Shown: piece by piece, positions 18,869 through 27,505 of the stretch
Layout: each line of letters opens with the position of its first letter
Numbering within the stretch: position 1 is the stretch's first letter
Notes under the pieces: model-generated
Seen by the model: the letters and a program-made list of their open reading frames with translations, nothing else
The model's database searches: none
Told to the model about the DNA's origin: nothing
Program-made: the position numbers and the translations under genes
Assembly: GCF_029623395.1 (NCBI RefSeq)
Contig: NZ_JAPYKK010000007.1
Coordinates: 62,001 to 126,000, forward strand
Direction of reading: 5' to 3'
Source of the DNA: Sphingomonas echinoides
GTDB taxonomy: Bacteria; Pseudomonadota; Alphaproteobacteria; Sphingomonadales; Sphingomonadaceae
DNA: 64,000 bases

Positions 18869-20218
18869 TTACCGCAGCAGCACCAGCTCCTCCGCCATCG
18901 ACGGATGCAGCGCGACGGTCTGGTCGAAATCGTCCTTGGTCAGCCCGGCCTTCACCGCGACCGCCGCCGCCTGCAGAATCTCGGGCGAATCCGGGCCGAT
19001 CATGTGGAGCCCGAGCACCTGCCCGGTCTCGGCATTGCACACCATCTTGTACAGCGCCCGCTCGTTACGCCCCGCAAGAACGTTCTTCATCGGGCGGAAA
19101 TCGGACATGTAGACCTTCACCGAGCCGAACTTGTTCTTCGCCTGCGCCTCGGTCAGCCCGACGCCCGCCATCGGGGGATGGCTGAACACCGCGGACGGAA
19201 TGTTCTCGTAATCCACCCGGTGCGGCTTGTTGCCGTACAGCGTGTCGGCGAACGCCTGCCCCTCGCGGATTGCGACGGGGGTAAGCTGGACGCGGTTGGT
19301 GACGTCGCCGACCGCATAGATGCTGTCGCAGGTCGACTTGTTGTCCTCGTCGACCACGATCGCGCCCTTCTCGTCTAGCTCGACGCCTGCGCTTTCGAGC
19401 CCGAGACCGCCGGTGTTGGGCGCGCGCCCGGTTGCGAACATCACGCAATCCACGTCGATCGGCTCATGCCCGGTCATCGAAACGCGCAGGCACCCGTCGG
19501 GCTGCTTCTCGATCCCGCGGAACTCGGCGTTGAAGCGGAAATCGAGCCCCTTCATGATCGAGATCTGGAGCAGTCGATCGCGGATCGATTCATCATAGCC
19601 GCGCAGAATCTGGTCGGTGCGGTTGATGAGCGTGACCTTCGCGCCGAATTCGTTGAAGATCCCGCCGAATTCGTTGGCGATATAGCCAGCACCAGCGATC
19701 AGGATGCGCTTGGGCACCGCGTCGAGGTGAAATGCCTCGTTCGAAGTGATCCCGAGCTCGTGTCCCGGGCATTCGGGGACGATCGGCGTCGCACCGACCG
19801 CGATCAGGATCTTGCCCGCGGTCACTTCGCGTCCGTCGCCGAGCTTGACCGAATGCGGACCGGTGACGGTCGCGCGGTCGAGGATGATGTCGACGCCGTT
19901 GTTGGTCAGCGTGTCGGTATAGGCGCCGTTGATCCGGTCGACTTCCTCCAGCACATTGTCGCGCAGCCGGATCCAGTCGAACCCGAGGTTCTCGGGCACG
20001 TCCCAGCCGAAGCGACGTGCGTCCTTCAGGTCCTCGGCGAAATGCGCACCATAGACGAGCAGCTTCTTCGGCACGCAGCCGCGGATGACGCAGGTGCCGC
20101 CGACGCGATATTCCTCCGCCACCGCGACCTTCGCGCCATGCGCCGCCGCGACCCGCGAGGCGCGCGTGCCGCCCGAGCCCGCACCGATGACGAAGAGGTC
20201 GTAGTCATAGTCAGCCAT
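18869..20218 (-). CDS. gor: Glutathione-disulfide reductase
   Basis: A 449-residue FAD/NADPH flavoenzyme that regenerates reduced glutathione in the cytoplasm. The FAD-binding GxGxxG is in LFVIGAGSGGTRASR near residue 8, and the redox-active disulfide is GGTCVIRGCVPKK (Cys near 40 and 45). The second GxGxxA of the NADPH domain is ILIAGAGYIANEFGG. The C-terminal active-site His-Glu pair is in VALHPSMAEE. The ATG at 20218 has AAGGA upstream. Length and motifs fit the family. Confidence 0.95.
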   Translation of the reverse strand: MADYDYDLFVIGAGSGGTRASRVAAAHGAKVAVAEEYRVGGTCVIRGCVPKKLLVYGAHFAEDLKDARRFGWDVPENLGFDWIRLRDNVLEEVDRINGAYTDTLTNNGVDIILDRATVTGPHSVKLGDGREVTAGKILIAVGATPIVPECPGHELGITSNEAFHLDAVPKRILIAGAGYIANEFGGIFNEFGAKVTLINRTDQILRGYDESIRDRLLQISIMKGLDFRFNAEFRGIEKQPDGCLRVSMTGHEPIDVDCVMFATGRAPNTGGLGLESAGVELDEKGAIVVDEDNKSTCDSIYAVGDVTNRVQLTPVAIREGQAFADTLYGNKPHRVDYENIPSAVFSHPPMAGVGLTEAQAKNKFGSVKVYMSDFRPMKNVLAGRNERALYKMVCNAETGQVLGLHMIGPDSPEILQAAAVAVKAGLTKDDFDQTVALHPSMAEELVLLR

Positions 20219-20280
20219 GTCTTGTCCTTCTGCAGCCGCCAAACACGCAGCCTTTAAATCTCTGTAAGCCACCACCCCCA

Positions 20281-20350
20281 CCGTTCGTTTCGAGCGAGGT
20301 CGAGAAACTTGCGCTGTGCCGGGTTTCTCGACTTCGCTCGAAACGAACGG
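20281..20350. repeat. Near-perfect 28-bp palindromic arms
   Basis: Arms 20281-20308 and 20323-20350 (CCGTTCGTTTCGAGCGAGGT... and its reverse complement) match at all but one position, enclosing about 14 nt. It lies between the 3' end of the pgi-DUF4174 operon and the gor start, so it may act as a bidirectional terminator or transcript-end hairpin. It is a variant of the CCGTTCG palindrome family. Confidence 0.85.
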
Positions 20351-20372
20351 ATCGGGGCAGTATTGCGTCTCG

Positions 20373-20747
20373 CTACCGCTGCCCCGCCCGGCGCATCGGC
20401 ATCGCATCGATCGTCGCGACCAGCGTGGCGGCGTCGATCGGCTCGGACCGGCGCAGCGCGGCGTGGCCGTCCTTGCCGACCAGCACCACGCCGAACGCCG
20501 CCCGGGGCAACCGCCACCGTTCGCGCAGCACAGCCGCGGTATCCGCCGCGCCTTTTACGGTATCCCCCGTAAGCTCGACGACCGTGACGTCGCGATCGGC
20601 AAGCGCCTTGGGCATTCCCGCCAGCGCCGCATCCTGCGCCATCTTGCGCGGATCGGCTGCGCTTGGGGCGGCGACGATCAGCACCCGGCGCTGGTGGCGC
20701 ATCTCCGCCACCGTCATCGAAGCTATCATCGCCGCCAGCACGATCAT
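20373..20747 (-). CDS. DUF4174 domain protein, probably exported
   Basis: A 124-residue protein with a short hydrophobic N-terminus (MIVLAAMIASMTVA) that could be a signal peptide or anchor. The following domain, RRVLIVAAPSAADPRKMAQ through DRDVTVVELTGD and FGVVLVGKDGHAAL, matches the DUF4174 pattern, a thioredoxin-like fold without an obvious CxxC. Its function is unknown. It overlaps the pgi stop by 4 nt (ATGA), so it is co-transcribed with pgi. Confidence 0.75.
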   Translation of the reverse strand: MIVLAAMIASMTVAEMRHQRRVLIVAAPSAADPRKMAQDAALAGMPKALADRDVTVVELTGDTVKGAADTAAVLRERWRLPRAAFGVVLVGKDGHAALRRSEPIDAATLVATIDAMPMRRAGQR

Positions 20748-22234
20748 CCGAACGCGCGCTTCATCAGGTCGGTGGTCGACACGTCGAACTCTTGTCCGCC
20801 CGCATCCGCCGCTTTGGCCATTTCCTTGCCGAGCTCGACCCCGAACTGGTCGAACGGGTTGATCCCGATCAGCGTGGCATTCACGAACACGCGCTGTTCG
20901 TAGAACGCGATCAGCGCGCCGAGCGTCCGCGCGTCGAGATCGTCGAGCAGGATCGTCGACGACGGCCGGTCACCCGAATAGCTGCGCGCGGCATCGTCGT
21001 TCGGACGGCCCTTCATCAGCGCGGCCCCTTGCGCGAACGCATTGAGCAGAAGCTGGCGATGGTGATCCTCGGCGAGCGTGTCACCCGGCTCGATCACCGC
21101 GACGAACTCGACCGGCACGAGATGCGTGCCCTGGTGGAGCAGCTGGAACACCGCATGCTGCGCATCGGTGCCGACGCCGCCCCAGGTGATCGCCGCCGAC
21201 GGGCCCGTGAGCGGCGCGCCGTCGATCGTCACGCCCTTGCCGTTCGACTCCATCTCGAGCTGCTGGAGGTAGGACGGGAGCAGCCGCAACCGCTCGTCAT
21301 AGGCGAAGGTCGCGCGCGTCTCGGCGTGGCGGTTGTGCGTGTAATACAGGTCGGCGAACGCCGCGAGGACGGGCGCATTGTGCGCGAGCGAGGTCTGGCG
21401 GAAATGGCGATCCATCTCGCCGGCCCCCTCGAGCATGTCCGCGAAACAGTCCCAGCCAAGCGCAAGCGCGGCGGGGAAACCGATCGACGACCACAGCGAA
21501 TAGCGCCCGCCGACGCTGTCGGCGAACGGCAGCACGCGGGTTTCATCGACACCCCATTCGACCGCCTTGTCGGGGTCCGCGGTCAGCGCGATCACGCGGC
21601 CATAGACGTCGTCGACGCCGCCTTCGCCCATCCACTGCAACACCGATTCGGCGTTGAGCATGGTTTCCTTGGTGGTGAAGGTCTTGGACGCAACGACCAG
21701 CAGCGTCGCGGTCGGATCGAATCGGGCGAACGCTTCCTCGAGCGCGCAGCCATCGACGTTGGAGACGATCGCGACGTCGTAGCGCCCCGATTCGCGGCCC
21801 AGCGCATCGACCAGCAGGTCCGGCCCGAGCGCCGAGCCGCCGATCCCGACGTGGAGCACATGGCGGATCTCGCCGAGCGCGCCGCCCTCGATCGCGTCGA
21901 TCAGCGCGCGCATCCGGGCATGGAGCACCCGCGCGGCCGCGACGTCGTCCTCCGACCCCTCGCCCCGCTCGGCGACATGCGTCGCAGCGCGGCCTTCGGT
22001 GGTGTTGACGATCTCGCCCGCGAACAACGCTTCGCGCTTACCGCTGAGATCCTGCGCCTTGGCGAGTGCCTCGAACGCGGCAACCGCCTGTTCGGTCAGG
22101 TGCGTCTTGGAGAAATCGAAGTGCAGCCCGGCGACGTCGACGCTGAACCGCGCGAGCCGATCGGCGTCCTCGGCGAACAGGGTTTCAAGCCGGGGGCTGG
22201 GAAGCCCTTCGATCGCGGTCCAGTCGGCTGCCAT
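20744..22234 (-). CDS. pgi: Glucose-6-phosphate isomerase
   Basis: A 496-residue enzyme interconverting glucose-6-phosphate and fructose-6-phosphate. The phosphosugar-binding motifs are clear: VGIGGSALGPDLLVDAL near residue 150, SKTFTTKETMLNA near 210, and VGGRYSLWSSIGFPAALALG near 270. The catalytic Lys region near the C-terminus is present (FDQFGVELGKEMA). It is somewhat shorter than enterobacterial Pgi (about 550). It is the first gene of a pair with the DUF4174 protein. Confidence 0.95.
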   Translation of the reverse strand: MAADWTAIEGLPSPRLETLFAEDADRLARFSVDVAGLHFDFSKTHLTEQAVAAFEALAKAQDLSGKREALFAGEIVNTTEGRAATHVAERGEGSEDDVAAARVLHARMRALIDAIEGGALGEIRHVLHVGIGGSALGPDLLVDALGRESGRYDVAIVSNVDGCALEEAFARFDPTATLLVVASKTFTTKETMLNAESVLQWMGEGGVDDVYGRVIALTADPDKAVEWGVDETRVLPFADSVGGRYSLWSSIGFPAALALGWDCFADMLEGAGEMDRHFRQTSLAHNAPVLAAFADLYYTHNRHAETRATFAYDERLRLLPSYLQQLEMESNGKGVTIDGAPLTGPSAAITWGGVGTDAQHAVFQLLHQGTHLVPVEFVAVIEPGDTLAEDHHRQLLLNAFAQGAALMKGRPNDDAARSYSGDRPSSTILLDDLDARTLGALIAFYEQRVFVNATLIGINPFDQFGVELGKEMAKAADAGGQEFDVSTTDLMKRAFG

Positions 22235-22348
22235 GAGTACCTCGTCTGCGTGTTAGGGTGGTTCGATTCCCGGTGTAGATCGCCCTAGCGTCACCCAGTT
22301 ACAACCGCCAGCTTGACGACACGCTCCGTCCCCCGCAAACCGCGCCGC

Positions 22349-23191
22349 ATGGCCGACACCGAACAGACCCCCGCCCCGATCGGCAAAACGCGTCCCCGCA
22401 CGGCGAAATCCGAGACGCGCGAAACGCTGAGCTTCTTCCTCAAGCTCGCGATCGTCGTGTTCGTGTTCCGCAGTTTCATCTTCGCGCCGTTCAGCATCCC
22501 GTCGCAATCGATGCTGCCGCGGTTGTACATCGGCGATTACCTGTTCGTGTCCAAGTGGAACTACGGCTATTCGCGCTGGTCGCTGCCGTGGGGCGTGCCG
22601 CTGATCCCCGGTCGGATCCTGCCGCGCGATCCTTCGCGTGGCGACGTCGTCGTGTTCCGCGGTCCTCCGGGCGAGGATCATGACGTGATCAAGCGCGTGA
22701 TCGGCCTGCCCGGCGACACGGTCCAGATGCGCGACGGCCAGGTGTTCCTCAACGACAAGGCAATCCCCAAGGTGCGGATGCCCGACTTCACCATCCCGCT
22801 GTCGCCCAATTATCCCGGCGGCACGGAATGCCCTGCCGAATTCATGGACGCCGACGCCGCCGGCTCGCCGATCTGCCGCTATCGCCAGTTCCAGGAAACG
22901 CTCCCGAACGGCAAGAGCTACGCCGTGCTTGACCGCGGCGAGATGCCCAGCGCAGACGACACCGCGGTCTACAAGGTGCCTGCGGGCCACGTCTTTGTGA
23001 TGGGCGACAACCGTGACGACAGCGGTGACAGCCGGTTCGATCCGCCGCAGGGCATGGGATTCGTCCCGATGGAGCGGATCGAGGGCAAGGCGGTCGTCTC
23101 GTTCTTCTCGACCGATGGTTCTGCGAACTGGCTGCTGCCGTGGACGTGGTTCAGCGCGGCGCGCTGGTCGCGGATCGGCGCGGGGTTTTGA
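22349..23191 (+). CDS. lepB: Signal peptidase I
   Basis: A 280-residue type I signal peptidase that cleaves Sec and Tat signal peptides on the periplasmic face of the inner membrane. An N-terminal anchor (FFLKLAIVVFVFRSFIFAPF, about residues 30-50) is followed by the nucleophile Ser in PSQSMLPRLYIGDYLFVSK, the general-base Lys in DVIKRVIGLPGDTV, and the box E motif HVFVMGDNRDDSGDSRF. I prefer the ATG at 22349 (MADTEQT); an upstream in-frame TTG at 22313 is possible. rnc follows after 9 nt, a common lepB-rnc arrangement. Confidence 0.93.
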   Translation: MADTEQTPAPIGKTRPRTAKSETRETLSFFLKLAIVVFVFRSFIFAPFSIPSQSMLPRLYIGDYLFVSKWNYGYSRWSLPWGVPLIPGRILPRDPSRGDVVVFRGPPGEDHDVIKRVIGLPGDTVQMRDGQVFLNDKAIPKVRMPDFTIPLSPNYPGGTECPAEFMDADAAGSPICRYRQFQETLPNGKSYAVLDRGEMPSADDTAVYKVPAGHVFVMGDNRDDSGDSRFDPPQGMGFVPMERIEGKAVVSFFSTDGSANWLLPWTWFSAARWSRIGAGF

Positions 23192-23200
23192 GCCGTCCCA

Positions 23201-23869
23201 ATGACTAAGCCATTGCAGGACTGGGTCGCCGAGCATTTCGGCCACCGACCGGTCGATATCGTCCCGTTCGAGCGCGCGCTGACACATGGCAGCCAGGCCG
23301 CCGCGAATTACGAGCGGCTCGAATTCCTCGGCGACCGGGTGCTGGGGCTGGTGATGGCGGAATGGCTGTTCGAGCTGTTCCCGAAAGAGCCCGAAGGCGC
23401 CTTGTCGAAGCGGTTGAATGCGCTGGTGACGGGCGCGATCTGCGCCGACGTCGCACGCTCGATCGGGGTGGTGCCGTATCTCAAGCTCGGCAAGCAGGCG
23501 CGCGACGATGGCGCGGCGGACAGCGCCAACGTGCTCGGCGACGTGATGGAAGCGCTGATCGGCGCGGTCTATCTGGAAGCCGGGCTGGACGGCGCGCGAC
23601 AGGCGGTGCGGAGTTGCTGGCAGGATCGCGCGAGCCGGCAACTGGCGGCGCCGCAGCATCCGAAATCGGGGTTGCAGGAATGGGCGGCGTCGCACAACCG
23701 CAAGGCCCCGACCTATGAAGTGCTGGAACGCTCCGGCCCGCATCATGCGCCGCGCTTCCGGGTGAAGGTGGCGCTGGGGACGTTCGCGGAAGCCGAGGCG
23801 GAAGGGAGTTCGAAGCAGGAAGCGGAGACCGCCGCGGCGACCGCGTTGCTGGATAAGCTGCGGGCGTAA
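23201..23869 (+). CDS. rnc: Ribonuclease III
   Basis: A 222-residue double-stranded-RNA endonuclease for rRNA and mRNA processing. The RNase III signature ERLEFLGDRVLGLVMAEWLF is at about residues 34-53, and the downstream acidic pair is in NVLGDVMEALIGAVYLEAG. A C-terminal dsRNA-binding domain begins near PKSGLQEWAASHN and ends at KQEAETAAATALLDKL. The ATG is 9 nt after the lepB stop with no clear ribosome-binding site, so translational coupling is likely. Confidence 0.95.
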   Translation: MTKPLQDWVAEHFGHRPVDIVPFERALTHGSQAAANYERLEFLGDRVLGLVMAEWLFELFPKEPEGALSKRLNALVTGAICADVARSIGVVPYLKLGKQARDDGAADSANVLGDVMEALIGAVYLEAGLDGARQAVRSCWQDRASRQLAAPQHPKSGLQEWAASHNRKAPTYEVLERSGPHHAPRFRVKVALGTFAEAEAEGSSKQEAETAAATALLDKLRA

Positions 23870-23882
23870 AGGCCAAAAGCTT

Positions 23883-23974
23883 CCGTTCGCCCCGAGCGCC
23901 GTCAGAGGGCAGCGCGCAAAACTTGGCGCCGCGTGCGGTGAGAGCGAGGCTTCGACTGCGCTCAGCCCGAACGG
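23883..23974. repeat. Palindromic repeat of the CCGTTCG family (degenerate left arm)
   Basis: The right arm at 23946-23974 (GAGGCTTCGACTGCGCTCAG, then CCCGAACGG) is intact; the left arm at 23883 (CCGTTCGCCCCGAGCGCCGT) has diverged. It fills the 186-nt space between rnc and the threonine aldolase gene. Confidence 0.7.
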
Positions 23975-24055
23975 AGGTGTGGAGATCCGCCAGCGCCCAC
24001 CGCCCCCTCCTCCCTTTGGTTGACGCCCCCGCGACCGCACGCGTAGGCACGCCGC

Positions 24056-25057
24056 ATGCGTTTCTTTTCAGACAATGCCGCGCCGGTGCATCCGGCCCTG
24101 TTCGCCGCGATGGCCGACGCCAACACGCTCGACACCGCCTATGACGGCGACCGCTGGAGCAAACAGCTCGATGCACGCTTCTCCGAAGTGTTCGAAACCC
24201 AGGTGCGAGCGCTATGGGTCCCCTCGGGCACTGCGGCGAACTGCCTCGCGCTCGCGGCGATGTGCCCGCCGCATGGCAGCATCATCTGCCACCGCGACGC
24301 GCATATCCAGAACGACGAATGCGGCGCGCCCGAATTCTACACGCACGGCGCAAAGCTGTTCCTCGCCGAGGGCGACGGCGCGAAGCTGACCCCGGAGACG
24401 ATCAGCGCGGTGCTCGACGCGACCCGCTACGACGTCCACCAGACTCAACCGCACGCGATCTCGATCACCAATGCGACCGAATATGGCCGGGTCTATTCGC
24501 CCGCCGACGTCGCCGCGATCGGTGACCTGGCGAAGTCGCGCAAGCTCGGGCTGCACATGGACGGCGCGCGCTTTGCGAACGCCGTCGCCTCGTCCGATTG
24601 CTCGCTCGCCGACATGACGTGGCGCGCGGGCGTCACCGCCTTGAGCTTCGGGTTCATCAAGAACGGCGGAATGAACGCCGAGGCTTTGGTGTTCTTCGAC
24701 ACCGACCTCGCCGACGCGACGCTGTACCGCCGCAAGCGCGCGGGGATGCTGCTGTGCAAAGGCCGCTATCTCGCCGCGCAGTTGCTCGCGATGCTCGAGG
24801 GCGATTTGTGGCTCGATCTCGCGCGCAACGCCAATGCGGGCGCGGCGTTGCTCGCACAGGGCGCTGGCGACCGGCTGATTCACCCGACCGAAGCGAACGA
24901 GGTGTTCATCCGCGTCACCGCGGAAGAAGCCGCGAAACTGCGCGGCCTCGGGTTCGATTTCTACGACTGGGGCCCCGGCGAAGCGCGACTGGTCGTTTCG
25001 TGGGACCAGCAGCCGGAGGACATCCGCCCGCTCGCCGACGCGATCGCGGCGCTTTGA
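24056..25057 (+). CDS. Low-specificity threonine aldolase (PLP-dependent)
   Basis: A 333-residue fold-type I PLP enzyme of the beta-eliminating lyase family, expected to cleave L-threonine or allo-threonine to glycine and acetaldehyde. Typical features are MRFFSDNAAPVHPALFAAM at the N-terminus, the PSGTAANCLAL phosphate-binding loop, HMDGARFANA with the PLP Asp, and the Schiff-base Lys in SFGFIKNGGMNAEALVFF. The segment around that Lys differs from the commoner SK..GAP..S form. The stop overlaps the TTG start of the transporter gene (TTGA). Confidence 0.85.
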   Translation: MRFFSDNAAPVHPALFAAMADANTLDTAYDGDRWSKQLDARFSEVFETQVRALWVPSGTAANCLALAAMCPPHGSIICHRDAHIQNDECGAPEFYTHGAKLFLAEGDGAKLTPETISAVLDATRYDVHQTQPHAISITNATEYGRVYSPADVAAIGDLAKSRKLGLHMDGARFANAVASSDCSLADMTWRAGVTALSFGFIKNGGMNAEALVFFDTDLADATLYRRKRAGMLLCKGRYLAAQLLAMLEGDLWLDLARNANAGAALLAQGAGDRLIHPTEANEVFIRVTAEEAAKLRGLGFDFYDWGPGEARLVVSWDQQPEDIRPLADAIAAL

Positions 25058-25983
25058 GTTCCGCGCCCCCCGGTGCCTGGCCACCCAGGTCGAGCCAGCT
25101 CGCGATCCTGATCCCGTTCGGGATCGTCACGCTGATCTGGGGATCGACCTGGCTCGTCATCCGCGGGCAGCTCGGCGTCGTGCCGGCGAGCTGGTCGGTA
25201 ACGTATCGCTTCCTCGTCGCGGGCATCGTCATGGCGGGCTATGCGGCCGCGCGCGGCGAGCGGCTCAAGCTGGATGCGCGCGGCTGGCGCTTCGCGATCC
25301 TGCTCGGGCTCGCGCAATTCACCCTCAACTTCAACTTCGTCTACCGCGCGGAGATGTATATCACCTCTGGGCTGGTGGCGGTGGTGTTTGCGCTGATGCT
25401 GCTCCCCAATGCGGTGTTCGGGCGGATCTTCCTCGGCCAGAAGCTCGGGCGGCAGCTCGTCGTCGGAATGGGCGTCGCGATGGCGGGGGTGGCGCTGCTG
25501 TTCCTGCGCGAGATGCGGGTCGATCCGCACGGGCCGACGCAGGTGCTGACCGGGATCGGCTTCACCGTGCTCGCGATCTTCTCGGCGTCGAGCGCCAACG
25601 TGATGCAGGGGACGCAGACCGCGCGCGCCTATCCGATGATCCCGATGCTCGCGGTCGCGATGCTGCTCGGCGCGCTGTTCGACGGCGCGTTCGCGTGGAT
25701 TACGACCGGCCCGCCGGTGTTCGAGCCGACGCTCGCCTATGTCGCGGCGACGCTGTACCTCGGCGTGTTCGCCTCGGCGGTGGCGTTCCCGCTCTACTTC
25801 GGCGTGCTGCGCGTGATCGGCCCGGCCAAGGCGGCCTATTCGGGGGTGCTGGTGCCGGTGATCGCGATGTGCCTCTCGACGCTGTTCGAGGGCTATCGCT
25901 GGTCGGCGCTCGCGGGGGCTGGCGCGGCGCTGGTCATCGGCGGGCTCGTCATCGCGCTCAAGGCGCGCAGACCCGCGCGATAA
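25054..25983 (+). CDS. DMT-superfamily (EamA) transporter
   Basis: A 309-residue inner-membrane protein with two EamA repeats and about ten helices. The first repeat opens with FGIVTLIWGSTWLVIRGQLG; the second begins near VLTGIGFTVLAIFSASSANV. Such proteins export amino acids or metabolites; the substrate is not predictable. The only credible start is the TTG at 25054, which overlaps the aldolase stop, so the pair is translationally coupled. Its 3' end overlaps the convergent epimerase gene by 91 nt. Confidence 0.85.
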   Translation: MSSAPPGAWPPRSSQLAILIPFGIVTLIWGSTWLVIRGQLGVVPASWSVTYRFLVAGIVMAGYAAARGERLKLDARGWRFAILLGLAQFTLNFNFVYRAEMYITSGLVAVVFALMLLPNAVFGRIFLGQKLGRQLVVGMGVAMAGVALLFLREMRVDPHGPTQVLTGIGFTVLAIFSASSANVMQGTQTARAYPMIPMLAVAMLLGALFDGAFAWITTGPPVFEPTLAYVAATLYLGVFASAVAFPLYFGVLRVIGPAKAAYSGVLVPVIAMCLSTLFEGYRWSALAGAGAALVIGGLVIALKARRPAR

Positions 25984-26729
25984 TCCGGGTAGCGCGGCGT
26001 CCAGTAAAGCACGCGCTTCGCCTTGAAGTTCGAGATCCGGCGGTTCTCGGCATAAAACCCCTGCGCCATCGGCGACAGGCTTTCGAGCGCGACGAACGGC
26101 GGTGGTTCCATCCCGAGCAACCGCGCGGCGAAGGCGACGACGTCGTTGGGGCTGGCGGGGAGTTCGTCCGCCAGATTATACGCGCCCGCGGGGCCGTTCA
26201 TTCCGGCGATCACGCCCGATACGATATCCTCGACATGGCAGCGGCTGAACACTTGTCCGGGCACATCGACGCGGTGCGAGCTCCCGCGCGCCACGCGGTC
26301 GAGCGGGGATCGCCCCGGCCCGTAGATGCCCGGCAAGCGGAACACATGCGCGCCCGACGCCAGCCATGCCGCATCCGCCTCCGCCCGCGCGCTGCGGCGA
26401 CCGGTGCCGGTCGGCGCGGTCTCATCGACCCAGGCGCCGCCGACGTCGCCATAGACGCCGGTCGAGGATAGATAGCCGCGCCACGCATCCGCGCGGAGCA
26501 GGTCCGCGCCATAGGTCGTCAGGACTGGGTCGGCCTCGTCCGCCGGGGGAACCGACGACAGGATGTGGGTCGCCACCGCGATCTCGCGCCGAACCGCGTC
26601 GGTATCGTCGAACCGGATCGTCCCAGAGCGCCCGTCCCGGCTGGTGCCGACGACGCGCCAGCCGTCGCCGCGCAGCCGATCGGCAAGCGCCTGCGCGGTG
26701 TAACCCAGTCCGAAAATCAACAAACGCAT
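25893..26729 (-). CDS. NAD(P)-binding SDR/epimerase-like protein (YeeZ type)
   Basis: A 278-residue extended-SDR-like protein. It begins with a Rossmann motif LLIFGLGYTAQALADRLRGD (GxGxxA/G). A YLSSTGVYGDVGG segment provides the Ser/Tyr region, and FRLPGIYGPGRSPLDRVARG is typical of NAD-dependent epimerases. The YxxxK lysine is not obvious, so catalysis may be altered. The substrate is unknown. The C-terminus (after YRAGLRAL) runs 91 nt into the end of the convergent DMT transporter. Confidence 0.8.
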   Translation of the reverse strand: MRLLIFGLGYTAQALADRLRGDGWRVVGTSRDGRSGTIRFDDTDAVRREIAVATHILSSVPPADEADPVLTTYGADLLRADAWRGYLSSTGVYGDVGGAWVDETAPTGTGRRSARAEADAAWLASGAHVFRLPGIYGPGRSPLDRVARGSSHRVDVPGQVFSRCHVEDIVSGVIAGMNGPAGAYNLADELPASPNDVVAFAARLLGMEPPPFVALESLSPMAQGFYAENRRISNFKAKRVLYWTPRYPDYRAGLRALSAMTSPPMTSAAPAPASADQR

Positions 26730-26794
26730 GAGGACGTCTTTCGTGGGGTGGCGTAAGGTGGCGCGGTAGCCCGAACCCCACAGACGCGCCAACC

Positions 26795-27490
26795 CTAGCG
26801 ATAGATCCAGTGCCACACCCCCGCCGCGATCCCGGCAAGCGGCAAATGCGCCCAGGTCGCGACGAGCCAGATCACCACGCCGCCAGCGATGTCGTGCGGA
26901 CGGAACCCGCCCAATTTCGCGCGACGCTGTGTGATTGCGACGAACGGCCAGTAACTCGTCTTCCGCTCCCAGTCGCGCCACAGCTCGGGCTGGAGCGCCT
27001 CCTTCTTGCGATCCTGGAGTGCCGCACCGACCAGCGACAGAATGATGATCGCGACCGCAACGATGATGTTCGCCGCGATCGGATAGACCGCAATGTGGCA
27101 CAGCCCCCACAAAGCGAACGCCCACATCATCGGGTGCCGCGTGATGCTGAACACGCCGCGCGCCGCGGCGGGCGCAGCGGTGGACGGGTTGCCGGGCAAC
27201 GCCGGATTGCCGAGCAGCGATCCCATCAACAGGATGCTCGCCACCAGCATCACCAGCGTCACCGGTCCCCAGATCCCCTCGCCCACCGCCCATAACGGCG
27301 CGGTGGCGGGCGCGGTCTGGTAACTATGCGCGAGCCACCCAAGCGTGGCGAAGGCGACCAGCGAGTAGATCCCGAGAAACCCGTTCGCGCCGACCGCCTT
27401 GACGATCGGCGCGCGCAGCGGATGCGACAGCAGGAAGTGCGAGCCGACGAACGCGACCGCGCTCACGAGAACCATTTCCGTGCCGTCCAT
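26795..27490 (-). CDS. NnrU family membrane protein
   Basis: A 231-residue inner-membrane protein with about five or six helices. The NnrU features HFLLSHPLRAP and ARGVFSITRHPMMWAFALWG are visible; the RHPM motif is shared with isoprenylcysteine methyltransferase-like proteins. NnrU was named in denitrifiers, but in sphingomonads without denitrification its role is unclear. The ATG has a G-rich Shine-Dalgarno sequence. It lies 15 nt downstream of the POT transporter gene and may be its operon partner. Confidence 0.85.
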   Translation of the reverse strand: MDGTEMVLVSAVAFVGSHFLLSHPLRAPIVKAVGANGFLGIYSLVAFATLGWLAHSYQTAPATAPLWAVGEGIWGPVTLVMLVASILLMGSLLGNPALPGNPSTAAPAAARGVFSITRHPMMWAFALWGLCHIAVYPIAANIIVAVAIIILSLVGAALQDRKKEALQPELWRDWERKTSYWPFVAITQRRAKLGGFRPHDIAGGVVIWLVATWAHLPLAGIAAGVWHWIYR

Positions 27491-27505
27491 CGCGTTACCC
27501 CCCGG

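Noticed and set aside
22258-22275. GGTTCGATTCCCGGTG resembling a tRNA T-arm upstream of lepB
   Set aside because: The flanking bases do not pair as a T-stem, and no D-arm, anticodon arm or acceptor stem can be drawn.
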